From contig CP142451.1 in the NCBI GenBank assembly GCA_038049695.1, positions 68,712,001 through 68,776,000 of the forward strand: a stretch of DNA of 64,000 nt. Direction: 5' to 3'. Shown piece after piece: positions 44,889-56,505 of the stretch; the stretch's first letter is position 1, and every line of letters starts with the position of its first letter. The position numbers and the translations under genes are program-made. The stretch is from Cinnamomum chago. Taxonomy: Eukaryota > Streptophyta > Magnoliopsida > Laurales > Lauraceae. The notes beneath the pieces were generated by a model, which saw nothing but the letters and a program-made list of their open reading frames with translations, searched no databases and was not told the DNA's origin.

Positions 44889-47701
44889 TGTTAGACCCCG
44901 ACCCAGACCAAGTCGATTAGTGTGCGATTAGTATGTGTTTAGTTCTAAGTGGGTTTAGTCGTGGTTGGGTTGGAAGTGATTAGTTAGTTTTGGACATAGC
45001 TCTGGGAATTTTGAGAACGTTTAGTATTAGTCAGACACACTCAGGAAGGCCTGAGTGCACGAGTAAGGTTGGGAAGATCGTGTCGCTTTCCGTGTGAGTG
45101 TGATTTTGATTTCATTTGAATGATCTTTTTATGTGTTACAACTTTCGTTTTAAGGCCATCCGTGTTTGAAGCCCAAAAACCCATGTTTTGGCCCAAAGAG
45201 GGTAAAGTTGTCTTTCTTGCACAAATCTGGACACAATTTTTGAGATCTCAAAACCATGTCAAAAATATGCTTTTTGGAAACTAGATATTTCGACGATCGT
45301 TTTATCCTTCTTCGTCGAAGTCATCCGAGGCCCGCAAGATCGTGTTTGAGTCACTTCAAGATTCAAGTCAATGGGACCCATTTCCATAGCTTAAGTCCCT
45401 TCTCCCTCTCATTTCATTCATTTCCCCATTCTCTGCAATTTTTCTGAAGTTAGGGCAAGGAAACCCTTTCTCTTTTCTTCTTCATTCCTCTTGCATGCTT
45501 TGGTTAGAGAACTCCAAATAGAATTCCAAGCTTTTCATCTTCTTCCTTCCCTTGCAAGCTCTCTATCCATACAAGTTCTTGGAGCTTCTTTTGGGACAAG
45601 CTCTACATTTCCTCTCTTCTTTCTTGTTTGGCCATTGTTAGGTAAGAGCTTCAATCCTTGTATTTCATGAAGTCTTTTGGTTCCTTGAAGAGCATGTTTT
45701 CCATGTTTGCAAACCCTTTGGTAAAGTGGTTCCTTGTTTTCAAGATTTAGTGATTTGTGTGGATTTTCTCTTGGGTTCTTGTAGTGTGGGATTAGCTTGA
45801 GGAAGCGCTTGAAGAAGAGTATTGTTAGCTTTGGTCAAGGCAAGTGATCTCTATAGGAATGATGCATGTGTATTTGGATTTCATTGTATTTTAGAAATTG
45901 TGCATTTATCTTGTTTATAAGCTTCATGTTTATGTTTTCTTTTGATTTGGATGTGAAATGGTGATGAATGAACCCTTGGTGAGCATGAAGGCTCAAGGGA
46001 TGATATGTGGTTGATGGATGAGAAGAAGGAGAAGAATGTAGTGAAAGATGTGCAAAGGAAAGGAGATTTCTGCACTCAGCGAGCTCAGGCAGCAGCCTGT
46101 TCGCTCGAGCGACCCCTGGGTCCGCTCGAGCGAACAAGCCACTGTCTGCTATGGAACGAGGCAGAGAGTCGTTCGTTCGAACGCATTTTATTATCCGCTC
46201 AAGCCATCATTCGCTCGAGCGAACGGTCTACGCCTTGTAAGGTCCGCTCGAGCGAACGAACTGTCTCGCTCGAGCGAAGTGTCATCAATGCGTCAGGTTC
46301 GCTCGAGCGAGCCTGCCAGTTGCAGGAAGAGGATTTTTGTTCCTTTTTGTGTATTTTCTTGAGGGTTGAAAACTAGACTATGTTAAGGGTTTGAACTTGA
46401 CATTGTGTAAATGGAACTTCGAAACGAAACCCAACTTCGGGGACACCAATTCTTGTATTTTCTGACGTTTGGGGTTTCAATTACACAAAGGTCAATTAGT
46501 AGCCTTAGCACATGCTTGTCAGATTTTGTATTTGAACTTCCGTCTTGGTACGATAAGTACAAACGTGCACTTGTTTTAAATTTCAAGTATAAGTTTGTTT
46601 TGAGAAGTTGTTTCAAGAAAAAAGGGATCACTTCCTAAGCGTGTTATGCATAATTATTATGCCTCTTGCTAGTCGTGTTCGTCGTGTTTTGATAAGTGAT
46701 TTCCCCCTTTTTATCTCGACATGCTTTGATCGTGTTTCACGTGTTTTGTGCATTCATGAATTAAGTAAACACCACTGAGCTTAGACTGCCCTTTCGGTTT
46801 GATCCACTGTCTGGGGGTCTTTAAACATGTGGACTGTCTGCAGACTGGTCGTGTATTTATTACACATCGTGCGTGTCCGGTTCCGCGGCCGGAATTCCCG
46901 TCTTTGTGGGAAATCGTGTCGTGCTTATATTATGTATATCGTGCTTGTCGTGCGTGCTTACTCTTTTCATTATATAAATGATAGAGAAAGGATGGGCTCT
47001 TTGTGGATTGTAACTATTCATGATATATTATGTACTCATGCTAGTTTGTTTTTGTATCTCAGCTTTGTTCGTATTCTTGAAAATGTATCTCAGCTTTGAT
47101 AGTACTTCATACCAAAGATTTGCTCACATGTTTTCTCTAAATGTTATTGTTCATGTTCATGCCTACATTGATTACCTGCCAAACCGTCGTGTTTGACCCT
47201 TGTTTGTTGGTGCCCAAGTGCAGGAGACGTTGCCTTTGAGGAGGAGCGTCGGGAGGAGGCTTGTGAGCCAACTCCCGTGAGAGAGTGGCAGCCCGACGAT
47301 GTCATTTAGACGTCGGTCTGGTTCTCGAGTTCGTCACCTTTAGTCTCGGGGTTTCTTTTGGTTATTTTGAGATTGTATTGACCTTTGTTGGTCTCTTATG
47401 GGTTGTACTAAACTTAACTTACTTTCGTGTTAAACTTATAACTTGAACTATGTTTGGGAATGCCTTGATAACTCTTTTCTTTGATGCGATGTCTTGTTAT
47501 TAAATGTTATAGCACTTAAAGATTTGTTTGTGCTTATCGTGATGTGTTTTGCTACACGCTTCCGCAATCGTGTACGTGTGAGTCAGATTCCGCGTGTCTT
47601 TGGGAATCCTCACCGCGGGAACCTGTGGGAAAACAAAATCTTCAATAGTAATCATCACCAATCGCGTCGCGGGCCCGGGGATCCGTTCCGGGGTCGCGAC
47701 A
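44889..47701 (+). repeat. T1 3' LTR
   Basis: It starts TGTTAGACCCC and ends GGTCGCGACA. The 116-bp excess over the 5' LTR is fully explained by 79 bp plus 37 bp present here in the palindrome cluster (46098-46315) and absent there. Confidence 0.93.
46098..46315. promoter_or_regulatory. CGCTCGAGCG palindrome cluster in the T1 LTR
   Basis: At least five CGCTCGAGCG-type palindromes plus a variant TTCGTTCGAACG lie within 220 bp, otherwise unlike the surrounding AT-rich LTR. The reduced copy is at 38565-38650. They resemble in layout, but not in sequence, the GGTCGACC clusters of the copia-type elements. A regulatory role is an inference. Confidence 0.65.
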
Positions 47702-47711
47702 GGGTCCATCA

Positions 47712-47730
47712 AGTTGGCATACCCGGTGGG
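47712..47730 (+). other. G2 primer binding site candidate
   Basis: Directly after the restored LTR end (CATCA, 47707-47711) comes AG and TTGGCATACCCGGTGGG. A TGG start at this place is expected of a primer site; I cannot name the tRNA. Confidence 0.6.
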
Positions 47731-48989
47731 ACTCCGTTCATTTGAGAATGCGATGCTTGACTTCTTAGGCTCCATTCTAGTTGGTGGCCTATGTTGGATC
47801 TTGCATCTTGCATCAAAAAATAAAAAAAACTTGAGATGGGATTTTTGGAAATTTTCTACCTTTGAATCTATTTCCATTCTTTCTCATTTCAAAAAAAGAA
47901 AAAACCTGATTTCTTTTTTCTGGATTCAATTTTGAGAAACTTTGATCCTCTCCTCTTTGAACTTGATAGCTCATAGAAATATTCGCAGCTATTGTTCTTA
48001 TTGGGGAATGGGCCATCTTTTCTCTTTGATGATTCCGATAGGGATTTCCAAAAAACTCTTAAAAAAAACTCCTTAAAAAAATTATTTTTATTTTTTGGAA
48101 TCAAATTTGAGAAAGTTTGGTCCCCTTCTTTTCGGATTTAGCGCTCGCAGAAATGTTTGAGCCCTTATTCGGATTGGGACACCGCTCGTTCTCTTTGATG
48201 TATCCATAAAAAAAATAAAAAAAAATTTCAAAACCCACTAAGGTTGCACCAATTGCGTTCTTTGACCAAAGTGGATCTAAGAAAAGCCTTGTCCAGAGTG
48301 TGGAGACAGCTGGACTGTTCGAGGCAAGAGTCCTCCAAATGGGTTCATTAAGTAATCCTACCCTTACCTAGGGGCTGATCTATCTACTATGGTTTCATAA
48401 GACCGAATTAAAAACTTTTGTGTTTCTTTCAAAAAAAAAAATTAAAAAAAAATCGTCATTTTTGGGTTTACCTATGAGAAATCTTGGTTACTTCCCTTTC
48501 GGATAAAAGCTCGCGGAAATCGCTTGTAGCTTGCGTTCGGATTGGAACACCATTTGCTCTCTTTTATGAATCCAATTTTGACCTTTCAAAAATTCCATCT
48601 CTTGTTTATTCCAAGGATGCGATTTGCAACATTTGTGCCTAGCAGTGCTAGTACGCCCTTTCGGGTCTACTGTATTCGCAACCGACACATTTGTATCTCC
48701 AACCTAATATCATCTTACCTCGAGTGAGCCTCGCTTCTCAGTAACTTGAATTAAGGTCTACAATTGCTTCTAGCAGTCACTGGAATGCTCGCTCTAAGCC
48801 TCCTGTACTTGCGTTCAGAACAATTGTATCCTTTATGGCTTTTTGCCTTCTTCACCTAGCTTGGACTGGGCCATGTTCCCTTGAGCGATTTGAAAAGACG
48901 AAACCATAGTTCTTTCCCATTTACGATCACTATATTCTTGTGATTACTAATGGACGTGGTCTTGTTTCAGAAGTTTTCCAAAACTAACA
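47731..48989 (+). other. G2 leader with three diverged repeats and A-rich tracts
   Basis: No ORF of note. A unit of about 105 bp recurs at about 47935-48050, 48108-48215 and 48476-48590. It is recognised by GAAA-CTTTGATCC or variants, CTCGCAGAAAT, TTCGGATTGGGACACC and TCTCTTTGATG. A-rich tracts of 10-20 bases separate the copies. Long repeat-bearing leaders are typical of Tat elements. Confidence 0.6.
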
Positions 48990-50040
48990 ATGGCAGCTTC
49001 ATTAACCATCACTTTCGATGAGAACAAGTACCAGCTCATGCTCTAGGAGAAGCAGAACAAGCGCACTCATAAGCGCCCTGATAGCTGCCGAAGCGTCACT
49101 TCCCTCGGCAAATTTCAGAACACCGGGTCGACCTTTACTCCCCGGACTATCATCTTCGGGTCGCTGGGACCATTCCCACTTCCTGTAGAGGAAACCGCAC
49201 CCACTAAGAAGCAAAAGATCGCCCCGCAACGTGTCACTGCCATGAAACCAAGGGCGAACTCGAAGAAGCCTGAAGCCTGTGGCAACCCCACGAAGCCTCA
49301 ACCCGTAAAGAACCAAGTCTACCTAAGGCCTAGTCCCCAAGACCTTCACCAAAACAAAGGAGGTCCCGAGCATCTACAAAGCCAGCATACCTGGCCCCTC
49401 TTAAAGAAAACCGGTTCTATCCTCTTGCATATATGAAGGAGGAAAAACCAGTCTCTCAACTGACAAGGAGGTCAACCCATTATGAACTGGCTTGCTCCTA
49501 CAAGCCAAAAATCAAATCATACATCACCAGGCCTCTGCAAGAACTTGCCAAGGCATGCACTCCTGCAATTCGACCCATTATCTCAACAGGGGTTGAACTC
49601 GTAAAATTCAAAGCTTCGCTACGACAGTCGAAGGACCGGGTCCAAATCCTGTCTATGCCTAGCTTCAAAGAAGACAGGCTTGGATGCTACGCTCTAGGGA
49701 GTACATCCTTCATTGCTAAAGCACAACCAAAGCTGACAGAAGCTCAAATTGCCCGTCGCATACGTCGTCGCATGTCGTATCGACAAAAAAGGCTGGAGAA
49801 GCAAAGGACCCAGCATCCTATCCTCCAAATCTCCCAAAAATGGGTCGAAAAAGAAAGACCCAATCAAGTTGCAGATGTCCATATGGTTGGCAAAACCAGA
49901 AGACATTAGAAGTCAGCAACTAAACTTCATACCAGATGACCGGTGACTCGCAGCATCTCCCGGACACGAAGACATCCGGAAGAATCTTCTACTCCTTCAA
50001 GCCAAGGACAACGGAGTAATCCTTCTCAAACTCTTCAAGA
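48990..50040 (+). pseudogene. G2 N-terminal gag region, broken
   Basis: ATG at 48990 opens MAASLTITFDENKYQLML, stopped after 18 codons by TAG (49044-49046). The same frame continues open to 49436. A second frame (49433-49909) continues with a basic stretch, AQIARRIRRRMSYRQKR. No capsid motif is visible in either. I read this as the N-terminal part of the G2 Gag protein, broken by one nonsense codon and at least one frameshift. Confidence 0.55.
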
Positions 50041-51550
50041 ATGAGCCCCAGCTCAGACACCAGGACAATCTCCTCATTCGAATCACGGGGGATGAACGTC
50101 TTGGCTACAAACTCTGAGCAACCTCGCAATCCACCTCCTGATGAAACGACCACACACATCCAGCAGTTAGAGCAAGGTCAACAGAGGATTGAGGCTCTGA
50201 TGGAGAATCCTCTCCTTGTTTTCAGTGTCAAGAAAACAACCAACCTCCTCCAGATAACGAGGAAAATGCAGAAAACAATGAGTCACGCTCCCTTACCAAA
50301 AAGGACGTTAACGATATCCTTGTCAAAGCAAGAGAAGAGGATACACTAAAGGAGCATGGGATTAAGCCACCGTATCCCTTATGGATGGACTCAGTCCCGT
50401 TTCCCACAAAATTCAAGTAACCTACTCTCCAAACATATATGGGGAAAGGTTCAGCCAGACAGCACGTCATTCACTTCAAGATCCTGACAGGAGCTATCAC
50501 GGATCAAGATGCCTTCAAGATCCGTCTCTTTGCAAGTACCCTAAAACGTATGGCCTTCGATTGATACTCCACTCTGCCAGAGGACTCCATTCAAAATTGG
50601 GTCATGCTGGAGACACGCTTCCTCACCCATTTCAAAGGTGAAGATCACCCTGTTACTATGGCGCAACTCTGCAGCCTAAAACAGGGAGAGAATGAGTCAA
50701 CATACGGCTTCATTCACAAGTGGAAGGCGATGGCATACAAATGCTCAGATGTATTGCCACAAGCGTCGCTCGTTGACATCTGTCGTAACAATGTGAGAGC
50801 AAGGATCTGCTCCATGATTATCGGCAACAAATCAAAGAACCTAAGAGAACTCCAGGAAGCTTCCATGGAGGCTAAAACGGTGATCAAAGACCTCAACAGT
50901 CAGCAGTCATCAAAGAAAGAGTCAACTACCATTACGACCTCAAAGCCAAAGAAAAATGAGGTTCTTAATGTGCAAACCAAGTCAGCTCCCCAGCAGCCAA
51001 AGAAAGCTGAAAATAAAACTGCAGGTAGAAACCTGAACTCTCCGAAGCCTTCAAAGAACGAGTAGAAAAGAAATACCCATTTGATGAAGATGTTAAAGAA
51101 ATTTTCGAGGCTCTCGTAGCAAATGGTAAACTTACCTTACCTGAGCTCAAAAGACCGGGAGATGTTGGCAAAACCAATGATCCCCAATATTGTCCCTACC
51201 ACCAGATGATCTCGCATCCACTCAATCAATGCTTCGTTGTGAGAGAGAAGATCAACGAGATGTGGAAAAACGGGGTCATCACCTTTGACAAAAACTATGG
51301 GTCTGTCTCCATCAACATGGTGTCGTATGGACAAACTTCAAAGTCACCAAAGGAGAAGACCGCTACTTCCTTTAAGGTGATAAAGATGATTCAAACATCT
51401 CAAGAGTTGGTTCCTTATCCAACACCAGACGGACAATCCATATGGGTGCATCCCGATCTCCTAGGAGATAAAAATTGGGAGATCGTCAAAACAAAGCCTA
51501 CCGCTCAACAGCGAAGGCAAGCCAAGAGACAGCTCCGTAAGCTCAAGTAG
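50041..51550 (+). pseudogene. G2 gag capsid and CHHC-type knuckle, frameshifted
   Basis: Reading across frames, 50350-50420 gives PPYPLWMDSVPFPTKFK and 50604-50900 gives RFLTHFKGEDHPVTMAQL, GENESTYGFIHKWKAMAY and RARICSMIIG, the plant retrotransposon Gag core. At about 51191 the frame YCPYHQMISHPLNQCF is the C-H-H-C motif found near the end of such Gag proteins. Stops at 50418, 51063 and 51548 and frame changes make it a pseudogene. Gag would form the particle. Confidence 0.8.
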
Positions 51551-51646
51551 TAGGAGAAAGCTCAAACAAAACAACAAGTTCGTGAAAAGGCAGAGACCTC
51601 TTCCACTGCTTCACTAGGGGCAACGGAAGAATCCAAGGCTTCAAAG

Positions 51647-53131
51647 GTGGTAAGAAAATTCACCCTTGGTGATTTCATGCCACCTCAATTCAGAAATGAA
51701 ACTACGCAGGGGGCATCATACTCTTGCAATTCGGTGATTGGATTCTCCATGGATGGATACAAGTCCAGTGACACCGCCAGTGACACCGACGAGTGGGAGG
51801 AATCCCTTGAAACAGGAGAATACCTCTCCGACGAAGAATGGGTTCCTGAATCTCATCTTATGCCAGTTATCTGTTATAACCCATATCAGCAACAAGGATC
51901 CTGGTCTGATGGTGAAGAAGACCAAGAGGCTGTTCAAGAAAATGTTGTTGATTCAGTACCCTTCAACGCTCCAGTGGAACCCAATTGTATTGAACCACAA
52001 GGGGCAGATGAAGAAGAAGATTTGGCTCCCATGCTTGATCTTGAAGAGTATGCGAGGATCTTACAGCGCCTTGCCTTAGAACAAGAGCGAGATCTTCACG
52101 ATCAAAATCTAGAACTAGAAGTCCCTGAAAATCGACAGGTACCTCCTCCTTCAATTCCTGAAAATGGAGAAAACTGTTGGATAGATGATTCTCTCACATC
52201 CGATGATGAACGCGACTCCCAACAGTCCACTCTAGGGGGATCTGCTATCAGGGCAACTTGCAATGCTATAGTTCAGGATGATAGCGCCTTTGAAGCATCA
52301 TCTACTGAAGACACATACTCTCCGGCCACACCTGAAAGTATATCATTTGGAGCTACATTTTCTCAGGTGACTTCCACTGAGATAACATCTTCTCAGCCTT
52401 CGTCCCCTGAAACTGTGACATCACAACTCACAGCTCTTCCAACTAATCATCCTAAAGAAACTTCAGCCGATGAAGACCTGGTCAGTTGGTCCCAGATACC
52501 TAACCTCATAGGAGACTTCTGGACCGACAAAAGAGAAAAATTGTTGGATGTTGTTCAGGACTTGTTCCCGGAAAATGCTCCATGTAACGCAATCACTGAG
52601 GATGGTGACTCTATTGCAGACACATCTTCAGCAAATGAGAAGGACCAACCCTTAGATCCCAAGGTCGATCTTCCAAATGAAGACCCTTCTCAAGAAGCTC
52701 TTGAAGTTGGTAGAGGTACCTGTTCTGGTCGGGATTACCACAAAAATTACAACCAATCTTTTTCTTATTCTTATGTAAATCCTTCAGGAAAAGATGTTGT
52801 AAACGCCCCAAGTGGCAACAATAATGATCATGCAGGCCCGAAGGAGGCTTTTAAGTACGACTTGATTGAGCACATCAAACACATGCCTGCACGACTGCAC
52901 ATCCTTGATTTATTACGAATGTCTCCACATACTCATGATAATCTCATTTCAGAACTACAAAGGCTGAATGCGGATGTCGACAAACATGCCCCACAAGTCC
53001 TACAAATTGAAATGGACTATAGGGTCAAAAAATCTAATACTCCCTCAAAGGGAGAAAAGAAGAAAACCGAGGGATCAGGCATTGAATGCCTCTCGGTACA
53101 GAAAGCAAACAGGCACTCCTGGCAAGGATGA
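51647..53131 (+). pseudogene. G2 acidic linker region (494 codons open)
   Basis: A long open frame rich in D, E, S, T and P without motifs for the first 370 residues. Near its end HILDLLRMSPHTHDNLISEL resembles a segment that often precedes the protease in plant Ty3/gypsy polyproteins. The true frame then shifts at about 53100. Long unstructured linkers are common between Gag and protease in this group. I recognise no other domain. Confidence 0.6.
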
Positions 53132-53941
53132 CCTCCTGCTAGGTGAGACAAAGCACAACCGACCCCTATACTTCACAGGGTACATCAAAGAAATGCCGAT
53201 ACACAGAGTCCAGATCGACCCAGGTTCTGGACTTAACCTCATCTCTACTTCGACACTTGAAGAGCTAGGTATCCCACCTAGCAAGTTGAGTCACACATCT
53301 GTATCCATCTTTTGGGATATGATGGGACCGCTCAAAGGCTTATCGTCAAAATTAGGTTCAAGTTCCAAATAGGTGATCTTATCTCTGAAGTCACTATGTA
53401 TCCAATAAAAACCCCTTCATGCTGCAACATCCTTCTTGGACGCCCCTGGATACACGAGAATGGTGTCGTCCCTTCAACTCTACATCAATGCATCAAGTTC
53501 ATCGGCAACGACGGCTCGATACATCGAGTGTTTGCAGACAAAAAGCCTTTCAAAGGCAAAGAAGTCCATTTTGCAGATGCCCAGATGTACAAAGTTGAAA
53601 AAGAAGAGAAGGAGGAAGAAATTGCGCCCTTTGCCAAATATCTCCAGAAAGATAAAGGTAAGGCTCCTCAGCGATCATCGGAAGAAAAAAAACCTTCCGG
53701 CAAATCCGAAGAGAGCAATCTATCTTCCTTCATTGTCTCCCTCAAGTCTTCGAAGCCTTTGGTCATAACAACCAAAGGAAAGAAGACAGAGCAAAAGTTT
53801 TGGGGCAAGCTTGTTGTCTCCTACATGTCTATCATGCAAGACACGGATTCAGAGTCAGAGCCAGAAGATGACACACCGTCAAGCCAAGCTGACACTCAAC
53901 AAGTTCAGCATGCCCTACCAACCAATGGAGACACGTGCTGA
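53100..53941 (+). pseudogene. G2 aspartic protease, two frames
   Basis: Frame one (to 53372) has IHRVQIDPGSGLNLIS, a retropepsin-like active site (DPGSG, where DSG or DGG is usual), then LEELGIP. The second half lies in another frame (53312-53941) with FQIGDLISEVTMYPI and CNILLGRPWIHENGVVPSTLHQ, the ILGRPW flap-end motif. A lysine/glutamate-rich tail follows. The break near 53320 inactivates it. Confidence 0.8.
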
Positions 53942-55928
53942 CATAGAAGATCCTACGCCTGCTTCCTTCATTGTTTCGACAACTTTAGCAGAAGAGAAGT
54001 CAATCTTCTTCCACAGATCAGAAGCTTCTTCATCAAATTCCATGATTGAACCTTTCCAAAATGAAGGTATGCCTCGACTATTTCTATATTGTCCTATGGC
54101 ACGAGCTATTATGAAGAAAATGGGTTATGATACTCAAAACCCAGTTGGTCTGGGGCAAGGTCGTGGTATTCTCACACCATTGGAGCCCGCCTTAACCAAA
54201 GATCAACTTGAAGATTGGAGACTCTACGGTCATGTAGAAAAATCTTCACATGGGTTGGGGTATGATCCCAACACTCCCATGAGACAGTTAACACAAATGT
54301 TGATGAATCGATTTGCCGACCAAGCCTCAACATCTCATGTCCTTGAAGACATCATTCTTCCTGGATATCTATTTGAAGAGTCACCCGTCAAGGATCCTAG
54401 AAACTCTACCAATTCGTTCGATTTCTCTGATGATGAAGAGGAATTGTCTGGTGACAAAGACATGTGGCGTTCTGACCCAGAAGAACCATCGTCTCCAAAA
54501 GAAGTACCTTACTTCAACCCAGTTTCAACAGGCCATTGGGATCACCTCATAGCAAGCCTTGAGAAGATCACCGATCCTGAAGACCCATGGCTAGAAACAG
54601 TGCCTTGGCCTGAAAATGCCCTTGAAACTCCAGAAGGTTTCGTTGAGTTGGAAGCCTCCGAAAATATTATGGAGGAACCACCTTCAAACCTTCCAACAGA
54701 AGATCCTGCTCAAAAGATAGACTTGGGAACACCAGATGACCCACGCACTGTATTCATAAGCAAGAATATAAAGGATGATGAGTTATCCGAGTATATCTCT
54801 TTTCTTCGTGAGTTCGTTGATTGTTTTGCATGGTCTTATGCTAAAATGCCTAGCTTAGACCCCAAGATAGCAGTCCACAAACTCAATCTGCAAAAAGATA
54901 TCAAGCCTGTCAAACAAGGCGAAAGAAGATTCCATCCTGATGTGATGGACAAAATTGAACAAGAAGTTCGGAAACTCAGAAGCGTTGGCTTCATCCACGA
55001 GGAACAACATCCTGACTGGTTGGCCAACATTGTCCTAGTGACAAAGAAAAATGGGCAGATCAGGGTATGCATCGATTATAGAGACCTAAATGGCGCTTGC
55101 CCTAAAGATGAGTTCCTGCTCCCCATACCAGAGGTGATGATTGACAACACCTGTGGGTTTGAGCGAATGACATTCATGGATGGATTCTCTGGCTGCAATC
55201 AGATAAAGATGCATCTTGAAGATGAAAAACACACATCATTTCGGACCCCATTTGGTGTGTATTGCTACACTGTCATGCCATTTGGTCTGAAAAATGCTGG
55301 TGCCACATATCAGAGAGCTATGATGAAGATATTCCAAGATATGCAGCACAAGACCGTCGAATGTTACGTTGATGACCTCACCGTCAAAAGCAAAAGAAAA
55401 AAAGACCGTTTGAAAGACCTTCGGGAAGTCTTCCTCCGACTTTGCAAACACAAACTGCAAATGAATCCCTTGAAATGCTTCTTCGGCGTCTCGTCGGGTA
55501 AGTTCCTCGGATTCTTAGTTCGGAAAGCTGGAATAGAACTTGACCCCATCAAAGTTAGGGCTATTCTAGAAATGCCTTCTCCAAGAACTTTAAGAGAACT
55601 GAAAGGGCTTCAAGACAGATTGAAATACATCAGACGGTTCATCTCCAATCTCTCGGGGAAATGTCATCCTTTCTCTCGATTGATGAAAAAAGGTGTAAAC
55701 TTTGTTTGGGATACTGAATGTGAAGCAGCATTTCAAGATATCAAGTCATACCCGACCAAACCTCCAATGTTGGCTGCCCCTACCACTGGAAAACCATTCA
55801 TCTTGTACACAAGAGCTCTCGACCATTCTCTGGGCGCTCTACTTGCACAAGAGACTAAAAAGGGCTTCCTTTCAAAAATTCCTCTCACCAAGAGCATACA
55901 AAATGGTTCCATGCCTCTTTTCAGTTGA
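53811..55928 (+). pseudogene. G2 G-patch, reverse transcriptase and truncated RNase H
   Basis: The frame is open for 705 codons; the genuine product probably joins near 53905. A G-patch lies around residues 98-125 (KKMGYDTQNPVGLGQGRG). Reverse transcriptase follows: PDWLANIVLVTKKNGQIRVC, DYRDLNGACPKDEF, TPFGVYCYTVMPFGLKNAGA and CYVDDLTVKS with YVDD at 519-522. RNase H begins (FILYTRALDHSLGALLAQE) but lacks its expected first aspartate and ends about 20 codons later in unrelated sequence. No integrase follows before the 3' LTR. The end point therefore marks an internal deletion of the rest of RNase H and all of integrase. Confidence 0.88.
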
Positions 55929-56505
55929 CTGGGCCACAGAAAAAAAAACCAAGCCTCATGAGCTTCCAAAATTTCAAACCATCCCACCTCATATACGAAA
56001 TTGAGCCAAAATCTTGAAATTGACATTCCACAAAATCCAAACCGGACCCTCTAGCTTGCCACATACAGCTTGTTAGGTCACAAGGTCAAAACCAAATCTG
56101 ACCCCCCAATTTGCCACATACAGCTTGTTGGGTCACAAGGTCAAAATCCAAAAATCAAATCCCGACCCCCTAACCTGCCACATATAACTCGTTAGGTCAT
56201 AAGGTTAAAAACCAAGTAATCCTTCTTGATCGCCTGATGCGCCACATAAAGCCCTTACGTTCACAAGGTCAAAAGGAAAACCCAAAATCCAACACCCAAA
56301 ATCCAGCCCCTTCATGTCATTTTCAAAACTTTGCCTTGAGATGGTACGTGATCCCTCTCACCACCATAAAAATCCCCTTGGAAACTCAAAAGGTTATAAA
56401 AAAATGCTCAAAGGCTCTTGGTCAAATCAAAAGCTCTCCTTCAAGTTTCTCTTCTAGGCACATCGACTCCAAAAGCTACTCATCGCTGTACCTCGAGGGG
56501 GCATT
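55929..56505 (+). repeat. G2 3' region: tandem repeats of about 60 bp and polypurine tract
   Basis: Four units recur at 56045-56099, 56100-56163, 56164-56222 and about 56230-56280, each with GACCCYC..., TTGCCACATA, CTTGTTAGGTCACAAGGTC and A-rich ends. GGGGGCATT at 56497-56505 is the polypurine tract before TGTTGACACC. No ORF with recognisable features. Confidence 0.75.

Larger units (their letters stand above)
37338..47701 (+). mobile_element. T1: Ty3/gypsy chromovirus of the Tekay/Del type
   Basis: A complete 10.4-kb element with perfect GGGTC duplications (37333-37337, 47702-47706). The LTRs are 37338-40034 (2,697 bp) and 44889-47701 (2,813 bp) with few substitutions, so it is fairly young. 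One gag-pol frame with a C-terminal chromodomain, long LTRs and methionine-tRNA priming fit the Tekay/Del lineage. Confidence 0.93.

Noticed and set aside
49742..49800. Basic stretch AQIARRIRRRMSYRQKR as a ribosomal or nuclear protein
   Set aside because: It lies in the broken gag region of G2 in the correct order; no independent gene structure.
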